Shown in pieces: positions 1 to 9,835 of a DNA stretch of 64,000 bases. The translations under genes were made by a program, and so were the position numbers. Positions within the stretch are counted from its first letter, which is position 1, and every line of letters starts with the position of its first letter. The DNA is taken from assembly GCA_964495905.1 (NCBI GenBank), contig CAZBWN010000029.1, positions 186,001 through 250,000 on the forward strand. Direction: 5' to 3'. The notes under the pieces were generated by a model that did no database searches, was not told where the DNA came from, and was given only the letters and a program-made list of their open reading frames with translations. Source of the DNA: CAJBLF01 sp964495905. GTDB lineage: Bacteria; Patescibacteriota; Gracilibacteria; Absconditabacterales; Absconditicoccaceae.

Positions 1-186
1 TTGTCCGTCTTTGTTGACATTGATTACATTGGCTGCTAAGAGAGAATCCACTTGTTTTTTGATTGCAGGAAAAGTCCGCTCGATTTCGCTTTCGAGGGCT
101 CTCATAGAGACTCCTTGTCTCTTGAATAGGAGATATTTGAGGATATCAACTTTTGCTTTACTACCAAATAGTTTTTCTAAATTCAT
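1..186 (-). CDS. winged-helix DNA-binding protein, C-terminus outside window
   Basis: The reading starts at an ATG and runs off the left edge after about 62 residues (MNLEKLFGSKAKVDILKYLL...). Two helices followed by a recognition-helix-like stretch (GVSMRALESEI) and a short hairpin (VINVNKDG) resemble the winged helix-turn-helix fold of small transcriptional regulators found alone or fused to nucleotidyltransferases. Target and partner domain cannot be seen. The gene lies just downstream of the terminator of the long gene to its right. Confidence 0.6.
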   Translation of the reverse strand, partial: MNLEKLFGSKAKVDILKYLLFKRQGVSMRALESEIERTFPAIKKQVDSLLAANVINVNKDGQ

Positions 187-189
187 GCA

Positions 190-218
190 AAAAGCAGATC
201 AAATAAAATGATCTGCCT
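190..218 (-). terminator. intrinsic terminator
   Basis: GCAGATCA and TGATCTGC form an 8-bp stem with a 7-base loop, followed on the minus strand by TTTTTG. It lies after the stop of the 440-residue gene on the right and directly before the start of the winged-helix gene. Confidence 0.65.
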
Positions 219-261
219 CAAGATAGGGATTTGATGGAAAATTACAAGGGAAGGGAAAGAA

Positions 262-1584
262 TTATGACATATTCGCTTCAATGATACCTGAAATGATGAT
301 AGCTAATTCTTTTTTGAGTTTTTCTTCATCTACTATTCATTTTTCATTAATTATTTTATCTAATGATATAGATTGGTTTTTATTATAATTTTCATCTAGA
401 CCAGCATCATCTAAATCAAATACCAACTTATCTCCAACTATTTTTGTGTGCGATGAACCAGCATCAATTTTTACAAAATCAGAACTAAATTTCTTAAAAT
501 ATATTGGATAACGTGTGTCGTCTTCATCGTGGAGATTTGGAAATAATTCAGATTTCGAAAATAATTTTCATCTGACCGCTTTTTCTATATTATCATTTCT
601 TTCTTTGATATTATTTGCTTCTATTTCATTTTTTTCTTTGGTATTATTTGCTTCTATGATTGGCTTTAATTCATTTATAAATTTTTCAAAAAGCTTATCT
701 TTGCTGAATGCGAACGTCTTAGGATCCATACATTCTCTTATAGAGATATTTTTTGTTTGCCCACCCGTGTATAAGATATTGAAATATGGATTATTTTCAT
801 CTACTGTTAATAGATGTTTCATGACATCCTTATCAAAAAATTTTTCTACTCATGGATATTTTACTTTATACTCATTAATAAAATCAATTGTTTTTATTTC
901 TTTTATTTTGTTTATGTTTTTATGATACATATCAGGATCTAACTCTTTTGAAATATCTCAAAAGTTCTCTTTTTGTGTCTGTAGTGCAGATATTGAATTT
1001 TTAACTTCATCAATTATGTCAGCCGTATTTTTTGTTTCTACCACTTTATCACCTTTGGTAACGGCGGTTCTTCAATTTCCGTAAAATCTATACGCTACAT
1101 CAGGGAAATTGATGTCATATACTTTGTTTTCTGTCCATGTATATGGAACAGATATTTCATTTATTGCTGTTATTTTAATTATATCATTTCAAAAATCATC
1201 TTTTCCTTCTATTCCTTGTTTTTCTTCTGAAGCTTTAGTGATATCTGGTTTTTTATCAGTATCTGATGTTTCTTTTTGACCAACAACTTTACCAGCCTTG
1301 AGATTCTCTAGAGTTCTTTTACCAAACATATTATCCGCTCTTTCTTTGAGATCAGCATGTACATTATCTTTCATTCCAAGCTGTGTTTGGATTTCTTTGG
1401 TTTTACCCTCTTTGATAAGATCAATAATATCTTGTTTTTTCTTTTCATTTATGATATCATCAGAAAGTTCCAGTAATTCTTCATTTACTGCTTTAACTAC
1501 AGATTCTTTTGTTACATTATTGTAAAGATTTACTTTTACGTCTTCTGTTTCTATCTGTTCTATAGCCATGGGTATATATATCAT
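262..1584 (-). CDS. hypothetical protein, 440 aa, charged and coiled-coil rich
   Basis: Read with UGA as Gly, this is one 440-residue protein (about five in-frame TGA codons) ending in TAA. I do not recognise a family. The first 130 residues are strongly charged and helical (EELLELSDDIINEKKKQD), the middle is mixed (VPYTWTENKVYDINFPD), and around residue 300 there is a degenerate repeat (IEANNTKEKNE, IEANNIKERND). There is no signal peptide or membrane segment, so it is probably cytoplasmic. A second possible start (MAIEQ) lies at 1569. A TTGACA/TATAAT promoter precedes it, so it is probably a single-gene unit. Confidence 0.7.
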
Positions 1585-1608
1585 ATAAATAAATTTTTCT
1601 GTTATTTA

Positions 1609-1637
1609 ATTATACTTAAACTATGCTGTTCTGTCAA
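1609..1637 (-). promoter_or_regulatory. sigma-70 type promoter
   Basis: On the minus strand TTGACA (1637-1632) and TATAAT (1614-1609) are separated by 17 bp, about 25 bp upstream of the 440-residue gene. This is the only clear promoter in the window with a 17-bp rather than 16-bp spacer. Confidence 0.65.
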
Positions 1638-1731
1638 ATTTTAGAGATACTTTCTTGGTATGTAGAAAATTTGCATTTTTTTGAAATCTAGATATAATTG
1701 TTGTATATTTAATTATTTATAGATTTTAACT

Positions 1732-2223
1732 ATGCATCATATCAAAAAATTTTTTAATCATGTTCTAGCCAATCATTATATATTATTTTTTACTATAATA
1801 ATTGTTTTTATAGTATTGATTTGAACTATCAGTTTTCATTTTGTAGAAAAATGGGATATATTTTCTTCATTTTATTTTACCACAGTAACTATGGCTACTG
1901 TAGGATATGGAGATATGGCACCTATGACTTATGGATGAAAAATATTGGCCATCATGTATGGATTTATGGGCGCTCCTCTTTTTATAGGACTTACTTGAAT
2001 CATCTTACAATCAAAATTCCATAAAATAGTAAAAGGCAGTATGCACGAATACCACAAAGAAATCAGAGAAGCACAAAAAGAAGCAGAACACCTAGCAGAA
2101 GATCTTAAAAAAGAACATGAGCTTCAAAAAGAGACATTTAAAGAAATGGAGGAGGTCAAAAATCCCGAACCAAAACAAGTTCGATGGAAAAGGATTTTCA
2201 AAAAATTCTGAAGAAAAAAATAA
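1732..2223 (+). CDS. two-TM potassium channel-like protein
   Basis: A 163-residue protein. TM1 lies at about residues 17-36, followed by a pore helix and the signature filter TVGYGD (about residues 54-59), then TM2 at about 67-92. This is the layout of the two-TM ion channel family (Ion_trans_2, KcsA-like). The C-terminal 65 residues are a charged coiled coil (EAQKEAEHLAEDLKKEHELQ), likely a cytoplasmic tetramerisation bundle; there is no RCK/TrkA-N domain. Three in-frame TGA codons encode Gly in or beside the membrane helices, and another lies near the C-terminus. It ends 5 bp from the stop of convergent ruvC. Confidence 0.85.
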
Positions 2224-2228
2224 TATAT

Positions 2229-2699
2229 TTATTTTATTTTTAGTCCTATATATGCTAATGCTAATGCATCAGCTGCATCATTAAACTCTGGAAATTCTTT
2301 GAGACCATAGAGTTTCATAATACATTTTTGTACCAAAATTTTTTCCGCTTTCCCGTTTCCTGTGACAAATTTTTTGAGTTGGATAGGCGTATATTCTTTG
2401 ATTTTGATATTGTTTTTTAAGCAAAGGGTGATAAGTATCGCTCTGATACCAAAAACGAATTCTGCATTATTTTGATTGAATCTCGTGAAAAAAAGTTTTT
2501 CCATAGACATAGTCTCTATGGTATATTTTTTGCATAATTTTGTAAAATACTCCTCTATATCCCTCATCCTCTCAAACTGATTCATTCTCGTAGGAGATTT
2601 GATTTCTGACAATAAAATCCCAGAATCTACGATACTGAGGTCCTTATTTATCAATGCATATCATAGCTTTCTCACTCCTGGATCTATTCAAAGAATCAT
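2229..2699 (-). CDS. ruvC: Holliday junction resolvase RuvC
   Basis: A 156-residue protein, normal for RuvC (about 155-175). The N-terminus MILGIDPGVRKLGYALI carries the first catalytic Asp; the Glu in SMEKLFF and the paired Asp of DAADALALA complete the acidic site. The enzyme cuts Holliday junctions with RuvAB. The first Gly of GIDPG and the Gly of LGYA are TGA, so a standard-code reading would lose the first 15 residues. ruvA lies about 18.5 kb away rather than adjacent. Confidence 0.95.
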
Positions 2700-2800
2700 A
2701 GATGAATATAGAATTTTAAAATATTTTTAATGTCATTCTGAATGTAATGAAGAATATAGAAAATATTTATATCCTTCGACTTCGCTCAGGATGACCATCC

Positions 2801-3568
2801 TTAAAATAAGTCTTCGGTGATTCAAGAAAGTATTTCATAGCCATCTTTAGTTACCAATATAGTGTATTCCCGTTGTGCTCAGAGATCTTTGCCTTTGCAA
2901 TATAAGTTCCAATCGTTTCCCGGTCTGCTTACAAAATCAGTAGAAGTGACCGCTGTAATCGGTTCAAATGCCAAAACCATCCCCGGTTGAAAAAATATGT
3001 GTTTCATCTCTGGATTTGGGGTATTGTATATATGTGGTTTTTCATGCACTTTGTTTCCTACTCCGTGGCCTGTGAGTTTTCATAACACTGAAAATCATGC
3101 ATTGGTGACTATCTTATATACACTGCTAGAAAATTCATAGATAGCTTTTCCCGGTCAGATATGCTGGATAGATTCATCAAGTCATTTTTTGGTAGCTTTG
3201 GCTAATGCATATCCTAGTGGATTTGCCGCTTCTCCTCCGATAGTGACGGTGATAGCTGAATCAGTGATTCCTCCTTTGTAGGTGATTCAACAGTCTATTT
3301 TGAGCAAGTCTCCGTTTTTGAGGACATAACTATCAGGGATTCCATGGACTACACAGTCATTTACTGATAAGCAGAGATTTGCAGGGAATCATTCGTAGCC
3401 TTTGAATGCTCATTTGAGATTATGTGTCTTGATATAATGCTCTGCGACGAATTCCAATTCAATCAGAGAAATACCCGCTTTCGCTTTGTGATAAAGCATA
3501 TATAAAAGCGCTGTCAGGTGTTTTCCTGATGCTCTGATGTTTTCTATCTGTTGTGGGGTTTTGATCAT
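2801..3568 (-). CDS. map: methionine aminopeptidase type I
   Basis: A 255-residue protein with the pita-bread fold. It removes N-terminal Met from nascent proteins. Visible motifs are LSVNDCVVHGIP, LLKIDCGITYKGGITDSA (metal Asps), LTGHGVGNKVHEKP (metal His) and MVLAFEPI (metal Glu). Several conserved glycines are TGA. The start follows from the usual beginning MIKTPQQIENIRASG. It lies in a minus-strand run with ruvC and dut. Confidence 0.96.
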
Positions 3569-3621
3569 ATTATTCTCTAATAATTAAATGATTAAATTAT
3601 TACGGATTACGAATTACGGAT

Positions 3622-4056
3622 TTAATTCTTTCAAGTAGATCCTCGTGCACCTTCCCCTCTTTGACTTTCTGGGAGTTCGGTAACTTCTTGCCACTCAACA
3701 TAGTGGCATTTCTCTATGATAAATTGAGCTATCTTGTCTCCTTCGTTGACAGAAAAATCTTCAGTTCAAAAGTTGATCAATATTACACCGATATCTCCTC
3801 TATATCCAGAATCTATCACTCCAGCCAACACGTCTATCCCGTGTTTGTATGCTAATCCTGAGCGAGGTGCTACTCTGCCGTAATATCCATGCGGGATAGC
3901 TGTAGATATATTTGTCTTGAATAATTTTCTTTCTCCTGATTTGATCACACCACTTTCTGTAGTATATAAATCATATCCTGCATCAGAAGATGTAGCTTGT
4001 GAAGGTATTTTTGCTTTTTCTGAAAGTTTTTTGAATGGGATAGCGATTTCTAGCAT
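3622..4056 (-). CDS. dut: dUTP diphosphatase
   Basis: A 144-residue homotrimeric dUTPase, which hydrolyses dUTP to dUMP and keeps uracil out of DNA. Motifs appear in order: DAGYDLYTTE (1), RVAPRSGLAYKHG (2), GVIDSGYRGDI (3), GDKIAQFII (4) and the nucleotide-capping GEGARGSTG (5). The Gly before KN in motif 5 is TGA, the kind of position only a Gly-UGA code explains. Length is normal. Confidence 0.96.
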
Positions 4057-4189
4057 GAAGATTAGATTAAAAGATTAAAATATTATTAATATTTAAAAAA
4101 TATATACATGTTGGTCTGTATATAGTAAACTAATTATTTTTTTCAACAACTAATAAAGTAATATATTTTTTTCAAAAATATATTTTCTT

Positions 4190-4330
4190 TGCTTCGCAGA
4201 CTGACTTTTGGCATTGACCCAAAAGTCAGCAAAAGGTCTAGTTCTTTGCAAGACTCGCTATATAGGGCAGTTTGTTTTTTTAGAATGTACTCGGCTCAGA
4301 CAATTTGCAAAGAACCAAAGATCATTGACT
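4190..4330 (+). repeat. divergent copy of dispersed hairpin element
   Basis: This non-coding stretch begins with a perfect 11-bp hairpin, CTGACTTTTGG ... CCAAAAGTCAG (4201-4229), at the same place as the hairpins of the longer copies at 8313-8556 and 54305-54538, but with different bases that still pair. The remainder is diverged. Confidence 0.55.
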
Positions 4331-4362
4331 GCTTCTTCTTTTACGATTCCTCTTTTTCTTCT

Positions 4363-4432
4363 TAAATTTTATTACTTTTAAAATTTTATTACTTTTAAAA
4401 ATTTATTACTTTTAAAAATTTATTACTTATTA
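4363..4432. repeat. AT-rich tandem repeat, about four 17-bp units
   Basis: About four head-to-tail copies of an AAATTTATTACTTTTA-like unit lie in the 380-bp gap between dut and the 5'-nucleotidase gene. No gene is visible in this gap apart from the hairpin element beside it. Confidence 0.75.
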
Positions 4433-4440
4433 AATAATAA

Positions 4441-5043
4441 TTAAATATCTATATCTTTTCGTCAAGAAACTTTAATGATATTGTTATGCATACCATTTTG
4501 ATATTGTTGATTCCAAGGTTTATCAAGCAGATAGACCTTGATTTCTTTGTCTGCTAATTCTAGTGCATAATGAAGGTCATCCTCTACCATCACTGTCGCT
4601 CATTGTTCTTTACAGATTTCTCATTTCGTGGTTTGAGTGATTTTGTGTGAAGAAAGATCTGCGTAGGCATTGAGAAAAAAAACCTCAGAAATAAGTCCAG
4701 AATAATGTTTTTCTAATGCTTTGTAGGTCCATGGTTTATGTACATCACATCTTCCGGTGATAGAAATCAGCGATTTTTCTTGTGATAACAATTTTATTAA
4801 TCCTTCTCTTGCTCCTGCAACGGGTTTGATATCGTGCACTTTCTCTGATGTCTGAAATGTATCCCAAAATTGTATATTGCAGGGAAGATCCATTCAAAGT
4901 TTTTTGATCTTATGGATATGATAATCGGTTATATCCTCTCTTGTAACGTGTATGCCATTTATCTGATGATTGTGAAAATCTAGGAGTCCATCCATGGTTT
5001 CAAATAACACTTCATCAAGATCTATTCCCCGGATTTCTTGCAT
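4441..5043 (-). CDS. HAD-family 5'-nucleotidase (NT5C-like)
   Basis: A 200-residue HAD phosphatase of the 5'(3')-deoxyribonucleotidase type. Motif I is IDLDEVLFETMDG (residues 7-19), motif II is SITGR, and the C-terminal motif is VMVEDDLHYALELA followed by VYLLDKPWN, typical of the NT5C family. The second Asp of the usual DxDG(V/T) is DLDEV here. It probably dephosphorylates nucleotides; its place next to dut suggests nucleotide-pool work, but that is inference. Confidence 0.8.
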
Positions 5044-5103
5044 ATCCAACAACTAATGTATTAAAATAATAAGTCTTATATACTTATATAACTATTTTTC
5101 TCA

Positions 5104-5135
5104 ATAAAAAAACTCTTCGAAAAACGAAGAGTGTT
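5104..5135 (-). terminator. intrinsic terminator
   Basis: A perfect 8-bp stem (ACTCTTCG/CGAAGAGT) with a 5-base loop is followed on the minus strand by seven T. It terminates the exported-protein gene ending at 5160. Confidence 0.75.
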
Positions 5136-5159
5136 GTTTTGTAATTTTTGATGCGTGGA

Positions 5160-5654
5160 TCAATCCGGATCAAGGTATAAAAAACTCGTTGTATCTTTTG
5201 TATAATCAACGATATTTGTTTCTTGAATCAAGCTATCCAAAACGGGTTTCAGAATTTCCAGATCATTTAATAATTCTTCATCAGCTTCAATGGGCGTAGA
5301 TGGTGTCTGATACGCCAATTTTAACGTGTTTCCATCAAAATCACTGAATACTACATACGTACAGGAAAGCCTATAAAATGCCGTCAATGGGCCATTATAA
5401 AACTCTGATTCTATGTAAGCCATATTAAATAATGATGAACTACCATTAAATGCGACTTCCATGGTTTTAACACAACGTATGCCATTGATGGTATCAATTT
5501 TGCAGAATATTATATCTGCATTTCTGAAGATGTTAGCGAGGTATTCTTCCTCGATTTCCTTAGCTTTAACGGTTTTTGCGGTGTCAAAAATGATGAGTTG
5601 AGCATATACATTTCCACAAAACATTAGAGCGATAATAACGATTAATTTTTTCAT
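5160..5654 (-). CDS. small exported protein of unknown function
   Basis: A 164-residue protein starting with a classical signal peptide (MKKLIVIIALMFCGNVYAQ, likely cleavage after VYA). The mature part is acidic with no recognised domain. It contains no in-frame TGA, but also few glycines. The chosen ATG matches the signal peptide; an upstream TTG would add an implausible hydrophilic leader. A promoter and terminator flank it, so it is a single-gene unit. Confidence 0.75.
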   Translation of the reverse strand: MKKLIVIIALMFCGNVYAQLIIFDTAKTVKAKEIEEEYLANIFRNADIIFCKIDTINGIRCVKTMEVAFNGSSSLFNMAYIESEFYNGPLTAFYRLSCTYVVFSDFDGNTLKLAYQTPSTPIEADEELLNDLEILKPVLDSLIQETNIVDYTKDTTSFLYLDPD

Positions 5655-5689
5655 AGTCTTATTTTTTTTTAGGTTTTTTTGTTTTACTA

Positions 5690-5717
5690 TATATACATAT
5701 ATACCAACAAAAGTCAA
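5690..5717 (-). promoter_or_regulatory. sigma-70 type promoter
   Basis: Minus strand TTGACT (5717-5712), 16-bp spacer, TATATA (5695-5690), followed by an A-rich leader without Shine-Dalgarno before the exported protein. Confidence 0.55.
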
Positions 5718-5738
5718 TGCCTCAAAAAAATATGAAAA

Positions 5739-6764
5739 TTACTTGGCCGAAGCAGTCCAGTCCTGGGTAAATTGATCAGAAAATGTCTTGATAATTGAGG
5801 TATCTAAGAGAATAATCCCTATCTCCCTATTTTTGTCCAAAGAAGTAGCAGATAAGTTCATACTTCCCAGCAATAAGATTTTGTGGTCTATGAGGATCAT
5901 CTTGGTATGATTGTAGTATTTTTTGAACTTTCTCGCATACTCATTTCCAAAATAACGGATAAGCTCGTCATTATCATCGGTATCGGCTACGAGAAGCTTG
6001 AATTCTGGGAGAGATTTCTTGGTTTTGAGAATGTTTCGCAGTGCGTCATCGGTGATATATTGGGTCTGGATGATGATAGAGTCTTTTGCTGAGCTCAGCA
6101 ATTGCTCGATCACTCCCCTGCAATTGATATTACAGACTACAAGATTCGGATGAATATCCTGCATGGTGATTTTGATTCAAATCCGGTCTTTTTCAAATAT
6201 CGTATGCAAGCTTTTTCGGATTCATGTGTCTGTGCTTTGGAAAAAGTGCTCACGATTGCTTGCAAATGAGCTATTGGTCAGATTTGCCGTCTGGATGATG
6301 AATCCGCTATCTATGAGATTGACCTTGGCATGTGTGTATTCCGTCCCCATCTGCTTGTCGGATTTGAGCTGGATATTCTTATTTCAACTATAATACTGAC
6401 TCAAGACTTTGAGGGTGTTCTGAAATTGCTGGAATTTCTTATCTTCAACGATTATCCTGATATTGATGTCTTTTTGAGCAAGTGTCTTGAGTAATGGCTT
6501 GAATTCTTTTTGTGTAAATTCATAGGTTCGTAGATCTAGATTTTGCTGAGTCGTTCAAAAGCTTGAGAGCTCTTTGTCCAGACTTTCTCCTGGTGAACGA
6601 AAAAAAGATCAGCTTATATCCTGAAACCTGGTCAATTGTATATGGATGCTTTTTGCGCTTGCTTGAGGCGAATACGTACCAAATTGGATTTGTACATCTC
6701 ATAAGGCCAGCCCAATGATAACGATGATTACAAATACGCCTCGGCCTAGCAATTTCTTCTTCAT
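5739..6764 (-). CDS. membrane-anchored phospholipase D-like protein
   Basis: A 341-residue protein. An N-terminal hydrophobic segment (about residues 5-21) acts as signal or anchor. Two HKD motifs follow: HAKVNLIDSGFIIQTANLTN (about residue 150) and HTKMILIDHKILLLGSMNLS (about 285), the pair that forms the PLD active site. The family includes phospholipases, cardiolipin synthases and nucleases such as Nuc. Being exported, it probably acts on lipids or nucleic acids outside the cell. About five TGA codons are read as Gly. Confidence 0.88.
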
Positions 6765-6771
6765 CGAAATT

Positions 6772-6799
6772 TTGACAAATAAAAAATTTTATATATAAT
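6772..6799 (+). promoter_or_regulatory. sigma-70 type promoter
   Basis: TTGACA (6772-6777), 16-bp spacer, TATAAT (6794-6799), about 45 bp upstream of the lysozyme-like protein gene. This is the best consensus promoter in the window. Confidence 0.75.
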
Positions 6800-6844
6800 A
6801 ATTATATTGAATCGCTTTAATTTTTCAATGGATCTCCTATCAAT

Positions 6845-8281
6845 ATGATAACTCCCGCTCATCAATTATCCGAAAATGAAAAATACAAGATAAACAAAAG
6901 ACCATTGAAATCTTTTTTGCAAACACAAGGTGTTAAAATAGCGTTGTTGGCATTATTGGGATGAACTTGAATGTTTTCTGCTTCTCAAAAATTCAAGGAA
7001 TATCAGCAACAAAAAATAGAAAAAACTATAGATTCTACAACATATCCTTTTGAACAGCATCATCTTGCTTTTTGGGATGATAATGCAGATTTTTTTGCTA
7101 AAGATCTTCAAACCAAAAAAGAGACTCTTGCTCCCGGAGTGGAAATCGTCCGTGATGCATGATTGACCTTTTATGTGGTCCAAAAAGAAGATATCAAAGA
7201 AATAAAAGATACTCTATATATATCAAAATCCATCAAGATAAAAAATAAAAAAAAATCAGGTACAAAAAAAATAAAGACGGCTAAAGTCACTATCAAGAAG
7301 ATCTGAGATCTTGAAAAAATCCGTAGTAAATTAAGTGATATACCAGAATTCGCTTACCTCAAAGATGATATGTATGATCGTTCAAAACCCGGCAATAAAG
7401 TGAAATCTTTTAACATCCCTGCCGAAAACGTACAAAAAGATATGTATATCCCTATCCCTTTGGATCATAAAGTGAGAGAAATCTCTCCTCAAGATTTTGC
7501 TAATTATTGTCATGAAGCGATCAAAGAGATGAAAGCTGATGAGGGTGAATATTCCAACAAAGTCAGAGAGATTCTCTCCTATGCTTCAGAACAAGATCTG
7601 ATCATAGATATGGTCGCTTTTGCAAGAAGCGAGACCGCTTCAGAATTTTCCTGATTTATGAAACCACTGGGTGATGTAGAATTACATCGTCGAGAGCCAG
7701 CTTTTAAGGCACTTTCACTATCGTACTTTCATATCTTGATGGAAAAAAATCCTGATAAGACATCAGGACCTTGATTGACAGCGAGGTTGAAACTTGGATT
7801 GACTGAATGACAATGCTATCATCCCAAAAATGCTGCGAAGCTCTTTCTCGCTTATCGAGTGGAAAAAACTAAAGGCAATCTCAAAGAAAATTTTCCGCTT
7901 ACTGATAAAAATATAGAAAAAACAGCTATAAAATATAATGGCTCAAAAAAATATATAGATAAATTGACAGCGAATTATCATTATGCTGAAAAATTATTGC
8001 GCGGAGAAATCGTTTATTACAATGATGATAATCTCAAGAGTAATTGATTTATAGATAAGGGTTTGAATAAAAATTATCAACATACGTATAAGTATGCAAC
8101 ACCTGTCTGAATATCCAATAATGATATTTTGAAACAGACTATAGTAGAACAATTCAATCAGAATAAAGCACCTGATTGTCCTAGTATAGATGAAAGCGAT
8201 CTTGTCGATCAATCCGGAAAAGCTCTCAAATGAGAGATTATACCTGATACAGTGATTGTCAGGATTCCTTTGAAAAAATAG
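6845..8281 (+). CDS. exported lysozyme-like (possible lytic transglycosylase) protein
   Basis: A 478-residue protein with an N-terminal hydrophobic segment (about residues 30-45) after a short cytoplasmic stretch. The basic middle is of unknown type. About residues 235-390 resemble the lysozyme/SLT fold: a Glu in FARSETASEFSGFM, and near the end AIKYNGSKKYIDKL followed by YHYAEKLL, like the AYNxG...Y..K...Y segment of lytic transglycosylases. The similarity is by eye only. If right, it cuts peptidoglycan of self or host. Ends in TAG; about seven TGA codons are Gly. Confidence 0.6.
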
Positions 8282-8312
8282 CCAAAATTTATTTTTTTCT
8301 TTTTTATCTCCT

Positions 8313-8556
8313 CGCCGGTTGGGCCTTAAAATCCTTCGGAGACATACTTTTGGAGATCAAAAGTATGCAAAACTCCTTTCCAGATGCAGTACTCAGGACG
8401 AATATTCCAAATTTGCATGACCTTCTGACTCACCTCAAACCCTCCCCCGGTAACCACCGGGGCGGTCCCCATTTCGGCTCGTTTTGGTTGGTTATTTCAT
8501 TTACGAATTGCTCACTATCCCGTGGCATGCATCTGGGGGTGATAAAGTCTTTTTTA
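8313..8556 (+). repeat. dispersed ~220-bp hairpin element, copy A
   Basis: The 345-bp gap between the lysozyme-like gene and rsmI is filled by this element. It starts with a perfect hairpin CATACTTTTG/CAAAAGTATG (8343-8367), continues with a stretch shared nearly base for base with 54305-54538, and ends GGGGGTGATAAAGT followed by T-runs. An apparent reading frame inside it is not conserved between copies. Confidence 0.8.
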
Positions 8557-8626
8557 CTCTATTTTAGAGCATTTCTTTTTTTTTGTTTTTTATTATTTTT
8601 TTGTTTTTTTAAATTAGTTTTTTTAA

Positions 8627-9295
8627 TTAGTTTTTGATGCCTACTACGAATTCTCCCTTGATCGGGAGTTTTTTTTCTTTGATGAGAACTATGGCCTCCT
8701 CTACCGTTCACGTGAAATGTTGTTCGAACATTTTGCTCAATTCTCTCGCGATAGAAATCTTACCCGTGAATCCTGCCTGAGATAATTCTTTTAATAATTT
8801 TTCCATTCTATGGACTGATTCATATACGAAAACGGGTATCTTTGATTGTAAAATCTCTTTGATCTTGGTCTGTCTCCCTTTCTTGGTAGGAAGAAATCAT
8901 AAATAGATGAATTCTGAAGTATCGAATCAAGCGGCTACAATGGCTGGAACAAGCGCATTCGCTCCTGGTAAAATCGTATAAGGGATATTATATTGATTAC
9001 AGAGTTGGATCATTGATTTACCTGGATCTGAAAGTCCTGGAGTCCCTGCTTCTGAGACAAGTCCGATATCACTTTCTTTGAGAATATCTACATAACGAGC
9101 GAGTTGGTTGTCTGAAGTGAAGCTTGTCAGTGAAAAAAATGTTTTGTCTTTGTAGGGGATGTCATACATCTTCATAAGTTTCATAGTAGTTCTTGTATCT
9201 TCACAGACGAAAAAATCAAGCGATTGGAAAAGCTTCATCGCACGGACTGTGATGTCGTCTTTGTTTCAGATTGGCGTAGGTATAAAGTAGAGCAT
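8627..9295 (-). CDS. rsmI: 16S rRNA (cytidine-1402-2'-O)-methyltransferase
   Basis: A 222-residue protein of the SAM-dependent tetrapyrrole-methylase fold. Motifs: IPTPIGNKDDITVRA (N-terminus), EDTRTTMKLM, LVSEAGTPGLSDPG, ILPGANALVPAI, and the usual end LPIKGEFVVGI. RsmI 2'-O-methylates C1402 in the decoding site. Family length is normally 270-290; this version is short, stopping just after the conserved GEFV motif. Followed by a 90-bp spacer of gactaa-type microrepeats before the next gene. Confidence 0.93.
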
Positions 9296-9297
9296 GA

Positions 9298-9375
9298 CTA
9301 ATGATGGACTAAAAGTAGACTAACAGTAGCCGAATAATAGACTAACAATAGCCGCATTAATGCATTAAAAGCAAC
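9298..9375. repeat. gactaa/tagccg microrepeat cluster
   Basis: Imperfect repeats of a GACTAACAGTAGCCGAATAA-like unit. Related strings occur at 17186-17240 and 40040-40148. It fills the spacer between rsmI and the four-helix gene. Confidence 0.55.
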
Positions 9376-9389
9376 TATTTTAAAATAGT

Positions 9390-9740
9390 CTATTTTAATG
9401 CTTGTATAAAATTATTAAGTTTTACTCATAATCATATACATTCTTTACACAGTTCATTGAATTGTATATCCGTAATATATCAGAAATCCAAAGCTGAGTA
9501 TAACATATTTCTTACTTCTCATATTGATCATTTTGAATAATAAAGAAATTTTACAAAATCTTTATCACTTCATCTTTCGCGTCATTCTGCAATATTGTTA
9601 CTTACAGATTGAGATGCTCTCATTATTTGATCTTGAAAAGAATAATTTCTGAATGATTTATCATAAAATATTATGCCTAATTTCTTCGTTAATCATCTTG
9701 CCAATTTTCGTACATCTAATTCTTCAAATTTTTTACTCAT
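9390..9740 (-). CDS. four-helix bundle protein (23S rRNA intervening-sequence family)
   Basis: A 116-residue protein matching the family by eye: start RKLARGLTKKLG, then QIMRASQSVSNNIAEGRERG and FVKFLYYSKGSIGEVRN. The central SNNIAEG..R.S..DF..FL..A.GS..E pattern is typical of proteins once annotated as S23 or encoded in 23S rRNA intervening sequences, related to the Avd subunit of diversity-generating retroelements. No reverse transcriptase or template repeat is nearby. A paralogue is at 32194. Seven or more glycines are TGA. Ends in TAG. Confidence 0.85.
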
Positions 9741-9835
9741 CACTTTTCAATACAAAAAATAAATATTCATTTATTTTTTTGCATCTTGGCAACAATACAA
9801 GCAATTTTTTAGTCAATTGTTTGTCTATTTTTGGG

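Noticed and set aside
515..925. 136-codon plus-strand frame
   Set aside because: Hydrophobic-looking shadow of the minus-strand 440-residue gene.
4363..4432. Possible CRISPR array
   Set aside because: Units are about 17 bp, contiguous and AT-rich, with no spacers; no cas genes in the window.
8350..8637. Plus-strand open frame inside the dispersed element
   Set aside because: The frame is not kept between copies A, B and C and the predicted product is low-complexity Phe-rich; the DNA is better explained as a repeat.
9390..9740. Diversity-generating retroelement
   Set aside because: The Avd-like protein is present but no reverse transcriptase, template repeat or variable repeat was found nearby.
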